A stretch of DNA of 12,752 bases, taken from NCBI GenBank assembly GCA_014360395.1, contig JACIXM010000512.1:1-12752 (forward strand). Direction: 5' to 3'. The stretch is from Actinotalea sp. (GTDB lineage: Bacteria > Actinomycetota > Actinomycetes > Actinomycetales > Cellulomonadaceae). Made by a program: the position numbers and the translations under genes. Positions within the stretch are counted from its first letter, which is position 1. Every line of letters begins with the position of its first letter. This document shows positions 6,543 to 12,702 of the stretch, in pieces. The notes under the pieces were generated by a model that saw only the letters and a list, made by a program, of their open reading frames with translations, was not told where the DNA came from and made no database searches.

Positions 6543-6843
6543 GCGGTGCGTCCCCAGGGGTCGGTGGCCGTTCCCGTACGGCCCGTCGGCGCGACCGGCG
6601 CCTCGGCGCCGTCGCTGCCGCACCATGGTGGCAAAGGAGGCTCGATCGTGCCCGTCGAGCCCGTCCGCCGTGCGGCGGAGGCGGCCGGCGGTGGCACTCG
6701 GGGGACCCGGTGCTGCGCGGGCGGGCGCCCTCCGCCGTGGACGCCTTCTCGGGACCAGCGACCCTCCCGCAACGGGCCCCCGAGGAGCAGGATGGGAGAC
6801 GCCCACCATCCGCGAGCATCCGTCGAGGACGAGGAGGACGGCG
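6543..6843. other. 301-base divergent intergenic region with an orphan strong ribosome-binding site
   Basis: This gap must hold the promoters of the RsbW-like gene and of the DUF1918/DUF1876 gene, but no clear -35/-10 pair could be picked. Visible items are the palindromes CCCCAGGGG (6552) and CCGTACGG (6574). There is also a near-perfect plus-strand Shine-Dalgarno AAAGGAGG (6633-6640), seven bases before GTG 6648. The frame from that GTG runs into and past the downstream gene in another frame, with a composition unlike a normal protein (Arg/Gly/Pro-rich). Confidence 0.5.
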
Positions 6844-7326
6844 ATGAAGGCGTCAGTGGGAGATCGGCTGGTCCAGGCCTCGAGCGTCGTGGACGGCGCG
6901 GTCAGGGACGGCAAGGTGGTCGAGGTGCGGCACCCGGACGGCTCTCCGCCGTACCTCGTCGAGTGGTCCGACACCGGGGAGCGGTCGCTCGTCTTCCCGG
7001 GCACGGACGTGCACATCGAGCACTACGGCGAGGGCGAGCGCCCGGCTCCCTCGGTCAGCGCGGACGTCGCCTCGACGTGGCGCGTGCAGGTGACCGTCAC
7101 GCACGAGGGCCGCGAGACGCTCGCCCAGGCGACGCTCGTGGCGGGGCCGGAGCCCCTGGACGCCGTCGGCAGGGCACGGCGCGACCCGGGTGACCAGGCG
7201 GTCCCGCTCATCGGCGACGAGGTGGCGGTCGCGCGGGCGCTGCGGCACCTGGCGGACCGGCTCACGGACGTGGCCGAGGAGGAGATCGAGGCGCGCACCG
7301 GCATCCCGGCGCACGTGCACGGCTGA
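6844..7326 (+). CDS. DUF1918-DUF1876 fusion protein (dsRBD-like fold)
   Basis: The 160-residue soluble protein joins two small domains common in actinobacteria. Residues 1-60 are a DUF1918 domain: MKASVGDRLV, then RDGKVVEVRHPDGSPPYLVE, WSDTGERSLVFPGTDV and HIEH. After a short Pro/Ser/Ala linker (61-77), residues 78-153 match DUF1876, a dsRBD-like fold: STWRVQVTVTHEGRETLAQA, then DAVGRARRDPGDQAVP, then IGDEVAVARALRHLADRL. Both domains have no established biochemical function; some separate relatives are associated with stress or dormancy regulation (recollection). The two are more often encoded as separate short proteins. ATG 6844 follows GAGGAGGACGG and opens exactly at the DUF1918 start. A 9-bp hairpin begins two bases after the stop. 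Confidence 0.85.
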   Translation: MKASVGDRLVQASSVVDGAVRDGKVVEVRHPDGSPPYLVEWSDTGERSLVFPGTDVHIEHYGEGERPAPSVSADVASTWRVQVTVTHEGRETLAQATLVAGPEPLDAVGRARRDPGDQAVPLIGDEVAVARALRHLADRLTDVAEEEIEARTGIPAHVHG

Positions 7327-7327
7327 G

Positions 7328-7357
7328 TGGTCGCGTTCTGCGCCCACGACGCGATCA
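7328..7357. terminator. Hairpin directly after the DUF1918-DUF1876 gene
   Basis: TGGTCGCGT (7328-7336) pairs with ACGCGATCA (7349-7357) over nine positions with one G-T wobble, around a 12-base loop. It lies one base after the stop codon. The outer sequences GCTGAG (7322) and CTCAGC (7422), holding the two convergent stop codons, are also complementary. Confidence 0.5.
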
Positions 7358-7422
7358 GGAGCGCGGAGTGGGAGCAGGACGCGACGTCGGGGTGGGCGCG
7401 ACGGAGGCGGTCCCGGAGGTGC

Positions 7423-8076
7423 TCAGCCCGTGAGCTCGTCGCCCGTGCGGTCGGCGCTGCTCACGGGCAGGGAGTCGGCGAACGCCTCGTCGCGTGCGGC
7501 GACGTTGCGCGCCAGCGACAGGTGCGCCCCGAGGAAGCCGCTGAACCCGGCCGCGGCGCCGCCGAGGAGCCCGAGCGCGACGCCGCGACCCTGGTGGCCG
7601 CGCCCCCGCGCCAGCCACGACGCGGCGACGAGCAGCAGGCCCACGCTGTTGCCTGCGGCGTGCACCACGCCCACGCGCTGGTCGCGCCGTCCGGCGTGCT
7701 GCCAGTCGGCGAGGCCGCTGAGCGCCGTCGGGACCGCAGCGAGGATGCCGAGACCGATGAGACGGCGGGCCGCGGGGCGGGACTGCCGGCCGCCGACGAG
7801 GTCGAGCGTGAGCGCGGAGACCCACGCCCCGATCGGCACGTCGGTCAGGAGCGGGTGGAGCGAGTGCCCCATGACCCTGCCCAGCAGGACGTCGCGCCGG
7901 GTCGGCTCCGCGACGAGGGCGTCCGCCGCCGGCCGGAGGGCGTCGACCGCGGCGTCGAGCCGCCCGTCCTCCTCCAGGCGCAGGGCGAGCCCCACCAGTG
8001 CCGGCTGATCGGCCCGGTACCGGCCGCGGGCCTCCTCGAACGCGTCGTCGGCGGGGGTCTGCGGGGCGGTCGTCAT
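7423..8076 (-). CDS. DUF2231 family membrane protein
   Basis: The 217-residue protein has a soluble helical N-terminus (about 1-68) followed by the DUF2231 membrane domain. The domain signature is GHSLHPLLTDVPIGAW at 70-85, then LGILAAVPTALSGLADW, then VVHAAGNSVGLLLVAASWLA at 137-156 and ALGLLGGAAAGFSGFLGAHL, giving four hydrophobic segments. His71, His74, His139 and His185 lie at segment edges as in the family, which suggests metal or haem binding, but that is inference. Function is unknown; relatives are often annotated only as putative membrane proteins. GGAGG about five bases before ATG decides the start. It is divergent from the unknown gene at 8213 and converges on the DUF1918-DUF1876 gene 96 bases away. 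Confidence 0.85.
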   Translation of the reverse strand: MTTAPQTPADDAFEEARGRYRADQPALVGLALRLEEDGRLDAAVDALRPAADALVAEPTRRDVLLGRVMGHSLHPLLTDVPIGAWVSALTLDLVGGRQSRPAARRLIGLGILAAVPTALSGLADWQHAGRRDQRVGVVHAAGNSVGLLLVAASWLARGRGHQGRGVALGLLGGAAAGFSGFLGAHLSLARNVAARDEAFADSLPVSSADRTGDELTG

Positions 8077-8118
8077 CGTGGCCTCCGGGCGGAGTGGCGG
8101 TGGGACCTCATCGAGTCT

Positions 8119-8189
8119 GGTCCGGACCGGACCGTCGCGCGCGCCGAGAGTCGCCCGGGACGTCGGCGGGAATCACCTGGGACATCGGC
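8119..8189. promoter_or_regulatory. Palindrome and 22-base-period repeat in a divergent promoter region
   Basis: GGTCCGGACC (8119-8128) is a perfect 10-bp palindrome. Downstream, GGGACGTCGGC (8157-8167) recurs as GGGACATCGGC (8179-8189), exactly 22 bases or two helical turns apart. The 136-base gap separates the DUF2231 gene from the unknown plus-strand gene, so either element could be a shared operator. In DNA this GC-rich, chance palindromes are frequent. Confidence 0.3.
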
Positions 8190-8212
8190 AGACGCCGCAG
8201 GAGACTGGCGCC

Positions 8213-8734
8213 ATGGTCACCGACGACGTCCCGCCCTCGCCGCGCGACGGTGCCCGTGCGCACGTGCCCAACGACGACGGCCCGCCCGCGCCGAGCGCTC
8301 CGGCAGAGCTCGCGGCGGCGCGCGCCGTCTGCAGCGCGCTCGACCCGGTCCTGACCCGCCACGGCTTCGCGCCCGGCCAGCCGGGGACGCGGGACGGCGA
8401 GGCGTCGGTCGTCCACTGCTGTGCCTACGGGGACTTCCGTCACCGGTTCCCCGCGCTGGCGCCGGGCATCGAGGAGGCCAGTGGCTTCGACGTCGGTGCC
8501 GTGGACCCGGCGACGGCCTGCGTGGACCTGGACGTCGTCGTCGTGGTCGACCCGGAGCCGCGCCTGACGGCGGTGCGCCTGGAGGGCGACGACCTTCTCA
8601 CCCTGCTGCACGACGCGGACCTGCCGCACCTCGTCGACGAGGCACGGCGGCTCCCGCACGAGTCGTTTCCCGTGGCGCTCCGGCGGCTCGCCGCCCTCCT
8701 CGAGGGGCTCCTCGGGCGTGCCGCCACCCGCTAG
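8213..8734 (+). CDS. Conserved-looking hypothetical protein, 173 residues
   Basis: I do not recognise this family. The coding frame is convincing: strong third-position G/C and AGGAGA eight bases before the ATG. After a disordered Pro/Asp-rich N-terminus of about 35 residues comes a compact alpha/beta domain. It starts with helix AELAAARAVCSALDPVLTRH, then GFAPGQPG, VVHCCAYGDFRHRFPALAPG (Cys-Cys pair near residues 65-66), the very hydrophobic strand CVDLDVVVVVDPEP, LTAVRLEGDDLLTLL and a C-terminal helix. No signal peptide or membrane helix is evident. It lies 148 bases ahead of the exonuclease on the same strand, but that gene seems to have its own promoter, so no operon is claimed. Confidence 0.75.
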   Translation: MVTDDVPPSPRDGARAHVPNDDGPPAPSAPAELAAARAVCSALDPVLTRHGFAPGQPGTRDGEASVVHCCAYGDFRHRFPALAPGIEEASGFDVGAVDPATACVDLDVVVVVDPEPRLTAVRLEGDDLLTLLHDADLPHLVDEARRLPHESFPVALRRLAALLEGLLGRAATR

Positions 8735-8870
8735 CGTCGCCCCGCTGCGACCCGACGCCGTACCCGTGCGTCCCGGTGCCGTCCCTCTTCGCACGCGGGG
8801 CCGGCCGGGATCCGGCGGGCTCGTGTCGCCCCTCCGTTCGGTGTTCGGCAGGGATGTCGGGCACCGGCGC

Positions 8871-8885
8871 TAGCGTTCGACCATG
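8871..8885 (+). promoter_or_regulatory. -10 box for leaderless exonuclease transcript
   Basis: TAGCGT (8871-8876) fits TANNNT and is followed by exactly six bases before ATG 8883, with no Shine-Dalgarno sequence upstream. This is the same geometry as at 516 and 3393. A convincing -35 was not found at 17-18 bases. Confidence 0.5.
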
Positions 8886-9830
8886 CCCGCTCCCGCCGCC
8901 GCCCGCCCGCTGCTCCTGCTGGACACGGCGTCCCTGTACTTCCGGGCGTTCTTCGGGGTGCCCGACTCGGTGAAGGCGCCCGACGGCACGCCGGTCAACG
9001 CGGTCCGTGGACTGCTCGACATGATCGCGACGCTCGTCTCGACGCGGCGGCCGGACGGCCTCGTCGCCTGCTGGGACGACGACTGGCGGCCTGCGTTCCG
9101 CGTCGAGGCGATCCCCACCTACAAGGAGCACCGCCTCGCGGCCGACGGCGCCGAGGAGGTGCCCGAGGCGCTCACCGCGCAGATCCCCGTCATCGTCGAG
9201 GTGCTCGAGGCCTTCGGGATCGCCCGCGTCGGCGCCCCGGGCTACGAGGCCGACGACGTCATCGGCACCCTCACCGCGCGTGAGGTCGCCCGTCCTGGGG
9301 GCGAGCGACGGCCCGTCGAGGTCGTGACCGGTGACCGGGACCTCTTCCAGCTCGTCGACGACGACGCCCCCGTCCGCGTCCTCTACACGGCGCGCGGCAT
9401 CAGGGACCTCGACATCGTCGACCAGGCGCGCCTGGCCGAGCGGTACGACGTGCCCGACGGCGCCGCCTACGCGGACCTGGCGACCCTGCGCGGCGACAGC
9501 AGCGACGGCTTGCCGGGCGTCGGGGGCATCGGGGAGAAGACCGCCGCGACCCTGCTGCACCGGTACGGCTCGCTGGACGGCATCCTGCGTGCGCTCGAGG
9601 AGGGTGACCCGGGCCTCACGGCCGCGCAGCGGCGCCGTCTCACCGAGGGCCTGGACTACCTGGCCGTCGCCCCCGCCGTCGTGCGCGTCGCCCCGGACGC
9701 GCCGGTCGCCGACACCGACGACGCCCTGCCCGCCACCCCCGCGGACCACGAGCGCCTCGTCGCGCTCGCGCAGCAGTGGGGGCTGACGTCGAGCGTCACC
9801 CGACTCGTCGACGCGCTGGCGAAGGTCTGA
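8883..9830 (+). CDS. Stand-alone 5'-3' exonuclease (PolA N-terminal / FEN-type)
   Basis: This 315-residue protein matches the 5'-nuclease domain of DNA polymerase I without a polymerase part. Such FEN-type enzymes remove 5' flaps and RNA primers during replication and repair. Acidic metal-binding residues appear in order: Asp14 in LLLLDTASLYFRAFFG, Asp65-67 in CWDDDWRPAFR, Glu122/Asp124/Asp125 in GYEADDVIGTL, Asp151/Asp153 in VVTGDRDLFQLV, and Asp205/Asp208 in LRGDSSDGLPGVGGIGEKTA. The last runs into the helix-3-turn-helix DNA-binding motif (about 203-235), and IPTYKEHR supplies the clamp residues. All catalytic sites are intact and the length is normal for the single-domain family. The start has no ribosome-binding site but sits six bases after TAGCGT. 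A chromosomal polA is expected elsewhere, so this would be an accessory nuclease. Confidence 0.92.
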   Translation: MPAPAAARPLLLLDTASLYFRAFFGVPDSVKAPDGTPVNAVRGLLDMIATLVSTRRPDGLVACWDDDWRPAFRVEAIPTYKEHRLAADGAEEVPEALTAQIPVIVEVLEAFGIARVGAPGYEADDVIGTLTAREVARPGGERRPVEVVTGDRDLFQLVDDDAPVRVLYTARGIRDLDIVDQARLAERYDVPDGAAYADLATLRGDSSDGLPGVGGIGEKTAATLLHRYGSLDGILRALEEGDPGLTAAQRRRLTEGLDYLAVAPAVVRVAPDAPVADTDDALPATPADHERLVALAQQWGLTSSVTRLVDALAKV

Positions 9831-9833
9831 CGC

Positions 9834-9863
9834 GGGCGCCGCGCCCCATCGCTCACGGCGCCC
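9834..9863. terminator. Hairpin between exonuclease and flavodoxin genes
   Basis: GGGCGCCG (9834-9841) and CGGCGCCC (9856-9863) form a perfect 8-bp stem around 14 bases, three bases after the exonuclease stop. A second small stem, GCTCAG/CTGAGC with loop CGA (9890-9904), contains the flavodoxin stop codon. Confidence 0.55.
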
Positions 9864-9891
9864 AGCGGCCGTGCTCCCAGCGGCACGCAGC

Positions 9892-10416
9892 TCAGCGACT
9901 GAGCGCGCCCAGCTCGCGTCCCCACGCCCGGGCGGCGTCGAGCTCGCCGTCGACGAGCCCGTCGGCCTTGCCGTGCACCTTGAAGGAGTGCGGTGGTACG
10001 ACCTCCCGGGCCCCGAGCGCGCGCAGCCTCTTGGCCGCGGCCCGCGCCGCCGAGCCGGGCAGGACAGGCTTGGCGACCTTCGTGTCGAACGTCGCGACGG
10101 GCAGCCGGCCGGGCAGGCGCAGGTGGTCGATCCACTCCCGCACACCGGTGCGGTCGGAGATGACGTGCCCGCCGGGAGCCTCCTTCGCGGCGTCGGCCCG
10201 CGTGGTGTCGCGGCTCATCGAGAAGGCGTGCGTCGGGCCGCCGACGACGAGCAGGGTCACGTCGTCGGGCAGGCCGTTGCCCGCCTGCTCCTGCGTGAGC
10301 TCGCCGACCTCGACGACCCGCGCCGGGACGTCCGCCTCGGCGAGCCCCGCGCCGACGGCCTCGGCGACCGCGCGCGTGCTGCCGTACATGGACTCGTAGA
10401 CGACCAGAGCAGTCAT
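9892..10416 (-). CDS. Flavodoxin-family FMN protein
   Basis: The 174-residue protein has the flavodoxin fold. The FMN phosphate-binding loop is YESMYGSTRAVAEAVGAGL at 7-25, the second FMN loop is VVGGPTHAFSMSRDTTR at 58-73, and the third region is PVATFDTKVAKP near 106-117. Flavodoxins carry electrons between reductases and target enzymes in the cytosol. Members of this actinobacterial group are usually single genes without known partner, and none is adjacent here. The length fits the family and there is no membrane segment. The start at ATG is fixed by the immediate TALVVYES strand; only a weak GTGGA precedes it. It is divergent from the acyltransferase gene across a 177-base gap. Confidence 0.87.
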   Translation of the reverse strand: MTALVVYESMYGSTRAVAEAVGAGLAEADVPARVVEVGELTQEQAGNGLPDDVTLLVVGGPTHAFSMSRDTTRADAAKEAPGGHVISDRTGVREWIDHLRLPGRLPVATFDTKVAKPVLPGSAARAAAKRLRALGAREVVPPHSFKVHGKADGLVDGELDAARAWGRELGALSR

Positions 10417-10507
10417 GCGGTCCACGCTGCTCCGGCCGCGATGGGTCGGGTAGGGCCGGAGGTCCCGCTCGCCAGGGGCAGGGTGCTCCGGTCCGCCCTG
10501 CGCCAGG

Positions 10508-10567
10508 GGTGGGCGGCTTCCCGCCCACCGGAGGTGGGGTGCGCCCGTGCGCCCTGTGGGCGCGTCC
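10508..10567 (+). promoter_or_regulatory. Mutually exclusive hairpins ahead of the acyltransferase gene
   Basis: Arm 1 GGTGGGCGG (10508-10516) pairs perfectly with arm 2 CCGCCCACC (10521-10529) around the loop CTTC. Arm 2 can instead pair through CCCACC with GGTGGG (10533-10538). That segment overlaps the left arm of a third stem, GGTGCGCCC (10538-10546) with GGGCGCGTC (10558-10566), which includes two G-T wobbles. The layout resembles an attenuator 26 bases before the start codon, but this depends on a promoter upstream of 10508 that was not identified. Confidence 0.4.
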
Positions 10568-10593
10568 TGGGACGTCACGGGGGAGAATGGCGC

Positions 10594-11208
10594 GTGACCT
10601 CCACGCCCGACCCCGAGAACACGCCCACCCGCCGCATCCCCGTGCGCGCCGCGATCGGCCGGACCCTGCTCCGCTGGGCGCGGTGGAAGAAGGTCGGTTC
10701 GGCCCCCGGGACGGGCATCTTCATCGGGGCACCGCACACGTCGAACTGGGACTGGGTGCTCACCCTGCTCGTGCTCTGGTCGGACCACGTGAGCCCTCGC
10801 ATCCTCATCAAGCGCGAGATGTTCTGGTGGCCGATGGGCCCGATCCTGCGCGCGCTGGGCGGCATCCCGACGGACCGTGGCGCCCGCGGCGGCCTGGTGC
10901 AGCGTCTCGTCCAGATGGCGGAGTCCTCCGAGGACTTCGTGCTCGTCATCGCGGTGGACGGGACGCGGTCCAGGACGGACCACTGGAAGTCGGGTTTCTA
11001 CCGGCTCTCGCAGGCCACCGGGCTGCCGATCACGCTCGGCTTCGTCGACGGCCCGACGCGGACCGCGGGCCTGGGACCCACGATGCACCTGACCGGTGAC
11101 ATCAAGGCCGACATGGACGCCATCCGCGCCTTCTACGCCGACAAGCACGGCGTCCACCCCGGTCGCGGCGGCACGGTCCGGCTGCGCGAGGAGGACGCGG
11201 CCGCCTGA
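10594..11208 (+). CDS. PlsC-like glycerol-phosphate/1-acyl-sn-glycerol-3-phosphate acyltransferase family protein
   Basis: The 204-residue protein carries acyltransferase blocks: block I HTSNWDW with His48 and Asp53 (the HX4D catalytic pair), block II GGIPTDRG (Arg95), block III VDGTRSR (a DGTR variant of EGTR), and block IV near GLPITLGFVDGP. Such enzymes transfer an acyl chain from acyl-CoA or acyl-ACP to lysophosphatidate or a related acceptor at the inner face of the membrane. No clear transmembrane helix is present, so association would be peripheral, helped by hydrophobic segments such as VLTLLVLW and EMFWWPMG. GTG is preceded by GGGGGAG at eight bases. It has an unusual structured leader and ends 10 bases from rskA on the other strand. 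The exact acceptor is unknown. Confidence 0.87.
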   Translation: MTSTPDPENTPTRRIPVRAAIGRTLLRWARWKKVGSAPGTGIFIGAPHTSNWDWVLTLLVLWSDHVSPRILIKREMFWWPMGPILRALGGIPTDRGARGGLVQRLVQMAESSEDFVLVIAVDGTRSRTDHWKSGFYRLSQATGLPITLGFVDGPTRTAGLGPTMHLTGDIKADMDAIRAFYADKHGVHPGRGGTVRLREEDAAA

Positions 11209-11222
11209 CCGGCGTCGGTCAG
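11205..11222. terminator. Hairpin joining the two convergent stop codons
   Basis: CTGACCG (11205-11211) and CGGTCAG (11216-11222) form a perfect 7-bp stem with loop GCGT. The acyltransferase TGA and the rskA TGA lie in opposite arms. The compact size suits a bidirectional terminator, although a T-tract is absent. Confidence 0.5.
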
Positions 11223-12067
11223 CCCGGAAGGAGCACGACGAGCGGCGTCGTCGTCGGCTGCTCGCTGCCACCTGCCGGCTCCACGGACAACGCGACGCCG
11301 TCACCGGGGCGGTAGTCCTGGAGGAGTGCGGCAGCGTCCGCGCCGCCCGTCCCGAGCAGACCGGCGGCGACCGGGGTGCCGTCACGCATCGCCCACACCT
11401 GGTAGACGAGGTCCCGATCGAGCTGGGGCAGCCCCTCGACCACGACGGCGCCGCGTAGCTCGGTGAGGACCGCGACCGCGTCGCCACCCCCGGTCAGCGC
11501 CCCGGAGAGGACGGTCGCTCCCGGCTCGGCGAGGAGATCGGTGAGCAGCTCGGTCCGGGCCTCGGCCTGCACGGCGCGCTCGTGCTGCTGCCACGCGACG
11601 ACACCGGGCACCGCCACCGCCACCACGGCGGCCGCGGCCGCGGCCACCAGCCACGCCCCCCGGGGCGATCGGCGCCGGGCGGTCAGCGGGACCACCTCGG
11701 CGTCGCGCCGGTCGGGCCGGTCCGAGGTGTCGTCGGCCGGGCGGGTGCGCCCGGCCACGACGGGCGCCGCGTGGGCGCCTGCGCCCTGTGTACCTGCCCC
11801 TGGGGCGCCGGCGCTGACGGTGGGGGTGTCCGCGGCGCTGACCTGCTGGGTGCGGGCGACCTCGTCGAGCACGGCGCGTCGCACGTCGGGCGGGCCGGGG
11901 AGGGCTTCCGCCATGGCCATCGCGGCCGTGACGGCGCGGAGCTCGTCCAGCTCCCTGGCGGCCTCCGGGTCGCGGGCGAGCAGGTCCTCGACGGCCCGGC
12001 GCTCATCGGCGTCCACGGCGTCGAGGGCGTAGGCGGCGAGGAGGGAGCGGATCTCGTCGTCGGTCAT
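11219..12067 (-). CDS. rskA: Anti-sigma factor K (RskA), membrane-bound
   Basis: RskA holds SigK inactive at the membrane and releases it after regulated proteolysis. The 282-residue protein has the three parts expected. The cytosolic sigma-binding domain (about 1-75) begins DDEIRSLLAAYALDAVDADE. A transmembrane helix lies at about 138-158 (AWLVAAAAAAVVAVAVPGVV). The extracytoplasmic RskA C-terminal domain (about 185-282) shows LVYQVWAMRDGTPVAAGLLG and VALSVEPAGGSEQPTTTP. Between domain one and the helix is an unusually long Ala/Gly/Thr/Pro linker of about 60 residues. The start codon overlaps the sigK stop as ATGA, giving translational coupling. In Mycobacterium tuberculosis RskA is cut by the site-2 protease Rip1 (established knowledge, recalled); the same mechanism here is inference. 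Confidence 0.92.
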   Translation of the reverse strand: MTDDEIRSLLAAYALDAVDADERRAVEDLLARDPEAARELDELRAVTAAMAMAEALPGPPDVRRAVLDEVARTQQVSAADTPTVSAGAPGAGTQGAGAHAAPVVAGRTRPADDTSDRPDRRDAEVVPLTARRRSPRGAWLVAAAAAAVVAVAVPGVVAWQQHERAVQAEARTELLTDLLAEPGATVLSGALTGGGDAVAVLTELRGAVVVEGLPQLDRDLVYQVWAMRDGTPVAAGLLGTGGADAAALLQDYRPGDGVALSVEPAGGSEQPTTTPLVVLLPG

Positions 12068-12702
12068 GACGCCACCCCCAGGCAGTCGCGTAGACGGATC
12101 AGGCCGTCGCGGATGCGGCTCTTGACCGTGGGCAGGGCCGCACCGAGCTGCTCGGCGACCTCGCGGTAGGTCCGCCCGCCGTAGTAGGCGAGCACGACGG
12201 CGTCGCGCTGGGTCTCGGTGAGGCTGCCGAGGCAGTCCCGTACGCGGGTGCGCTCCATGCCGTCCTCGACCTCCTCCGCGACCGAGTCGAACGGGATGTG
12301 GTGCTCGGCGTCCGCGACCCGCTGGTCACGGTCGCGCTGCGCCTGGACGGCCCGGACCCGGTCGACCGCCCGACGGTGCGCCAGGGTGAGGACGAAGGTG
12401 CGGGCGGACCCGCGGTCCGGGTCGAACCGCGGCGCGGTCCGCCAGACCTCGAGCATGACTTCCTGGAGGACCTCCGCCGCCAGGTCCGGGTCGCGCAGGA
12501 CCGCGCGGGCGGTGCCGTGGACGGCGGGGGAGAGGAGGTCGTACAGCGCGGCGAAGGCGTCCTCGTCCCCCGCGGCCGCGGCGGACAGCAGGGTGTTCGC
12601 GTCGGGGGCGAGGTGGGGGACCGGTGCGGTGAGGGCCGAGAGCCGCGCGGCGTCGTCGTCGCGGGCGGCCCGGGTCACCGGGTCAGTCTGCACCACGGTC
12701 AT
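12064..12702 (-). CDS. sigK: ECF sigma factor SigK
   Basis: SigK (ECF19-type) directs RNA polymerase to a small regulon, often surface or exported proteins, when RskA is destroyed. Of the 212 residues, about 50-118 form region 2 (ALYDLLSPAVHGTARAVLRD, LAAEVLQEVMLEVWRTAPRF, RTFVLTLAHRRAVDRVRA). Region 4 is about 155-208 (LGSLTETQRDAVVLAYYGG, TYREVAEQLG, TVKSRIRDGLIRLRD). The only two cysteines are Cys157 and Cys207, 50 residues apart, the spacing of the redox disulfide described for M. tuberculosis SigK. The N-terminus has about 40 extra, poorly conserved residues. GGGGAA lies only three bases before the ATG, so translation may instead begin at one of the GTG codons 3 or 4. It is the first gene of the sigK-rskA operon. 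Confidence 0.9.
   Translation of the reverse strand: MTVVQTDPVTRAARDDDAARLSALTAPVPHLAPDANTLLSAAAAGDEDAFAALYDLLSPAVHGTARAVLRDPDLAAEVLQEVMLEVWRTAPRFDPDRGSARTFVLTLAHRRAVDRVRAVQAQRDRDQRVADAEHHIPFDSVAEEVEDGMERTRVRDCLGSLTETQRDAVVLAYYGGRTYREVAEQLGAALPTVKSRIRDGLIRLRDCLGVAS

Noticed and set aside
5325..7193. 622-codon plus-strand open frame spanning the MFS end, the RsbW-like gene and the DUF1918-DUF1876 start
   Set aside because: Arg/Gly/Pro-rich composition, no motifs, and it overlaps three convincing genes. Only the ribosome-binding site at 6633 within it was kept as a finding.
8735..8882. Possible small gene or non-coding RNA in the gap before the exonuclease
   Set aside because: No start with ribosome-binding site and no stable extended hairpin was found; only the -10 box at its end is supported.
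2571..9830. EEP hydrolase, nucleotidyltransferase and 5'-3' exonuclease as parts of a phage-defence island
   Set aside because: They are not in one operon, no mobility genes or composition shift are seen, and each is a common chromosomal family.
9892..11487. 531-codon minus-strand frame containing the flavodoxin
   Set aside because: Only the last 174 codons are a protein family; the upstream part is antisense to the acyltransferase gene and lacks domain features.
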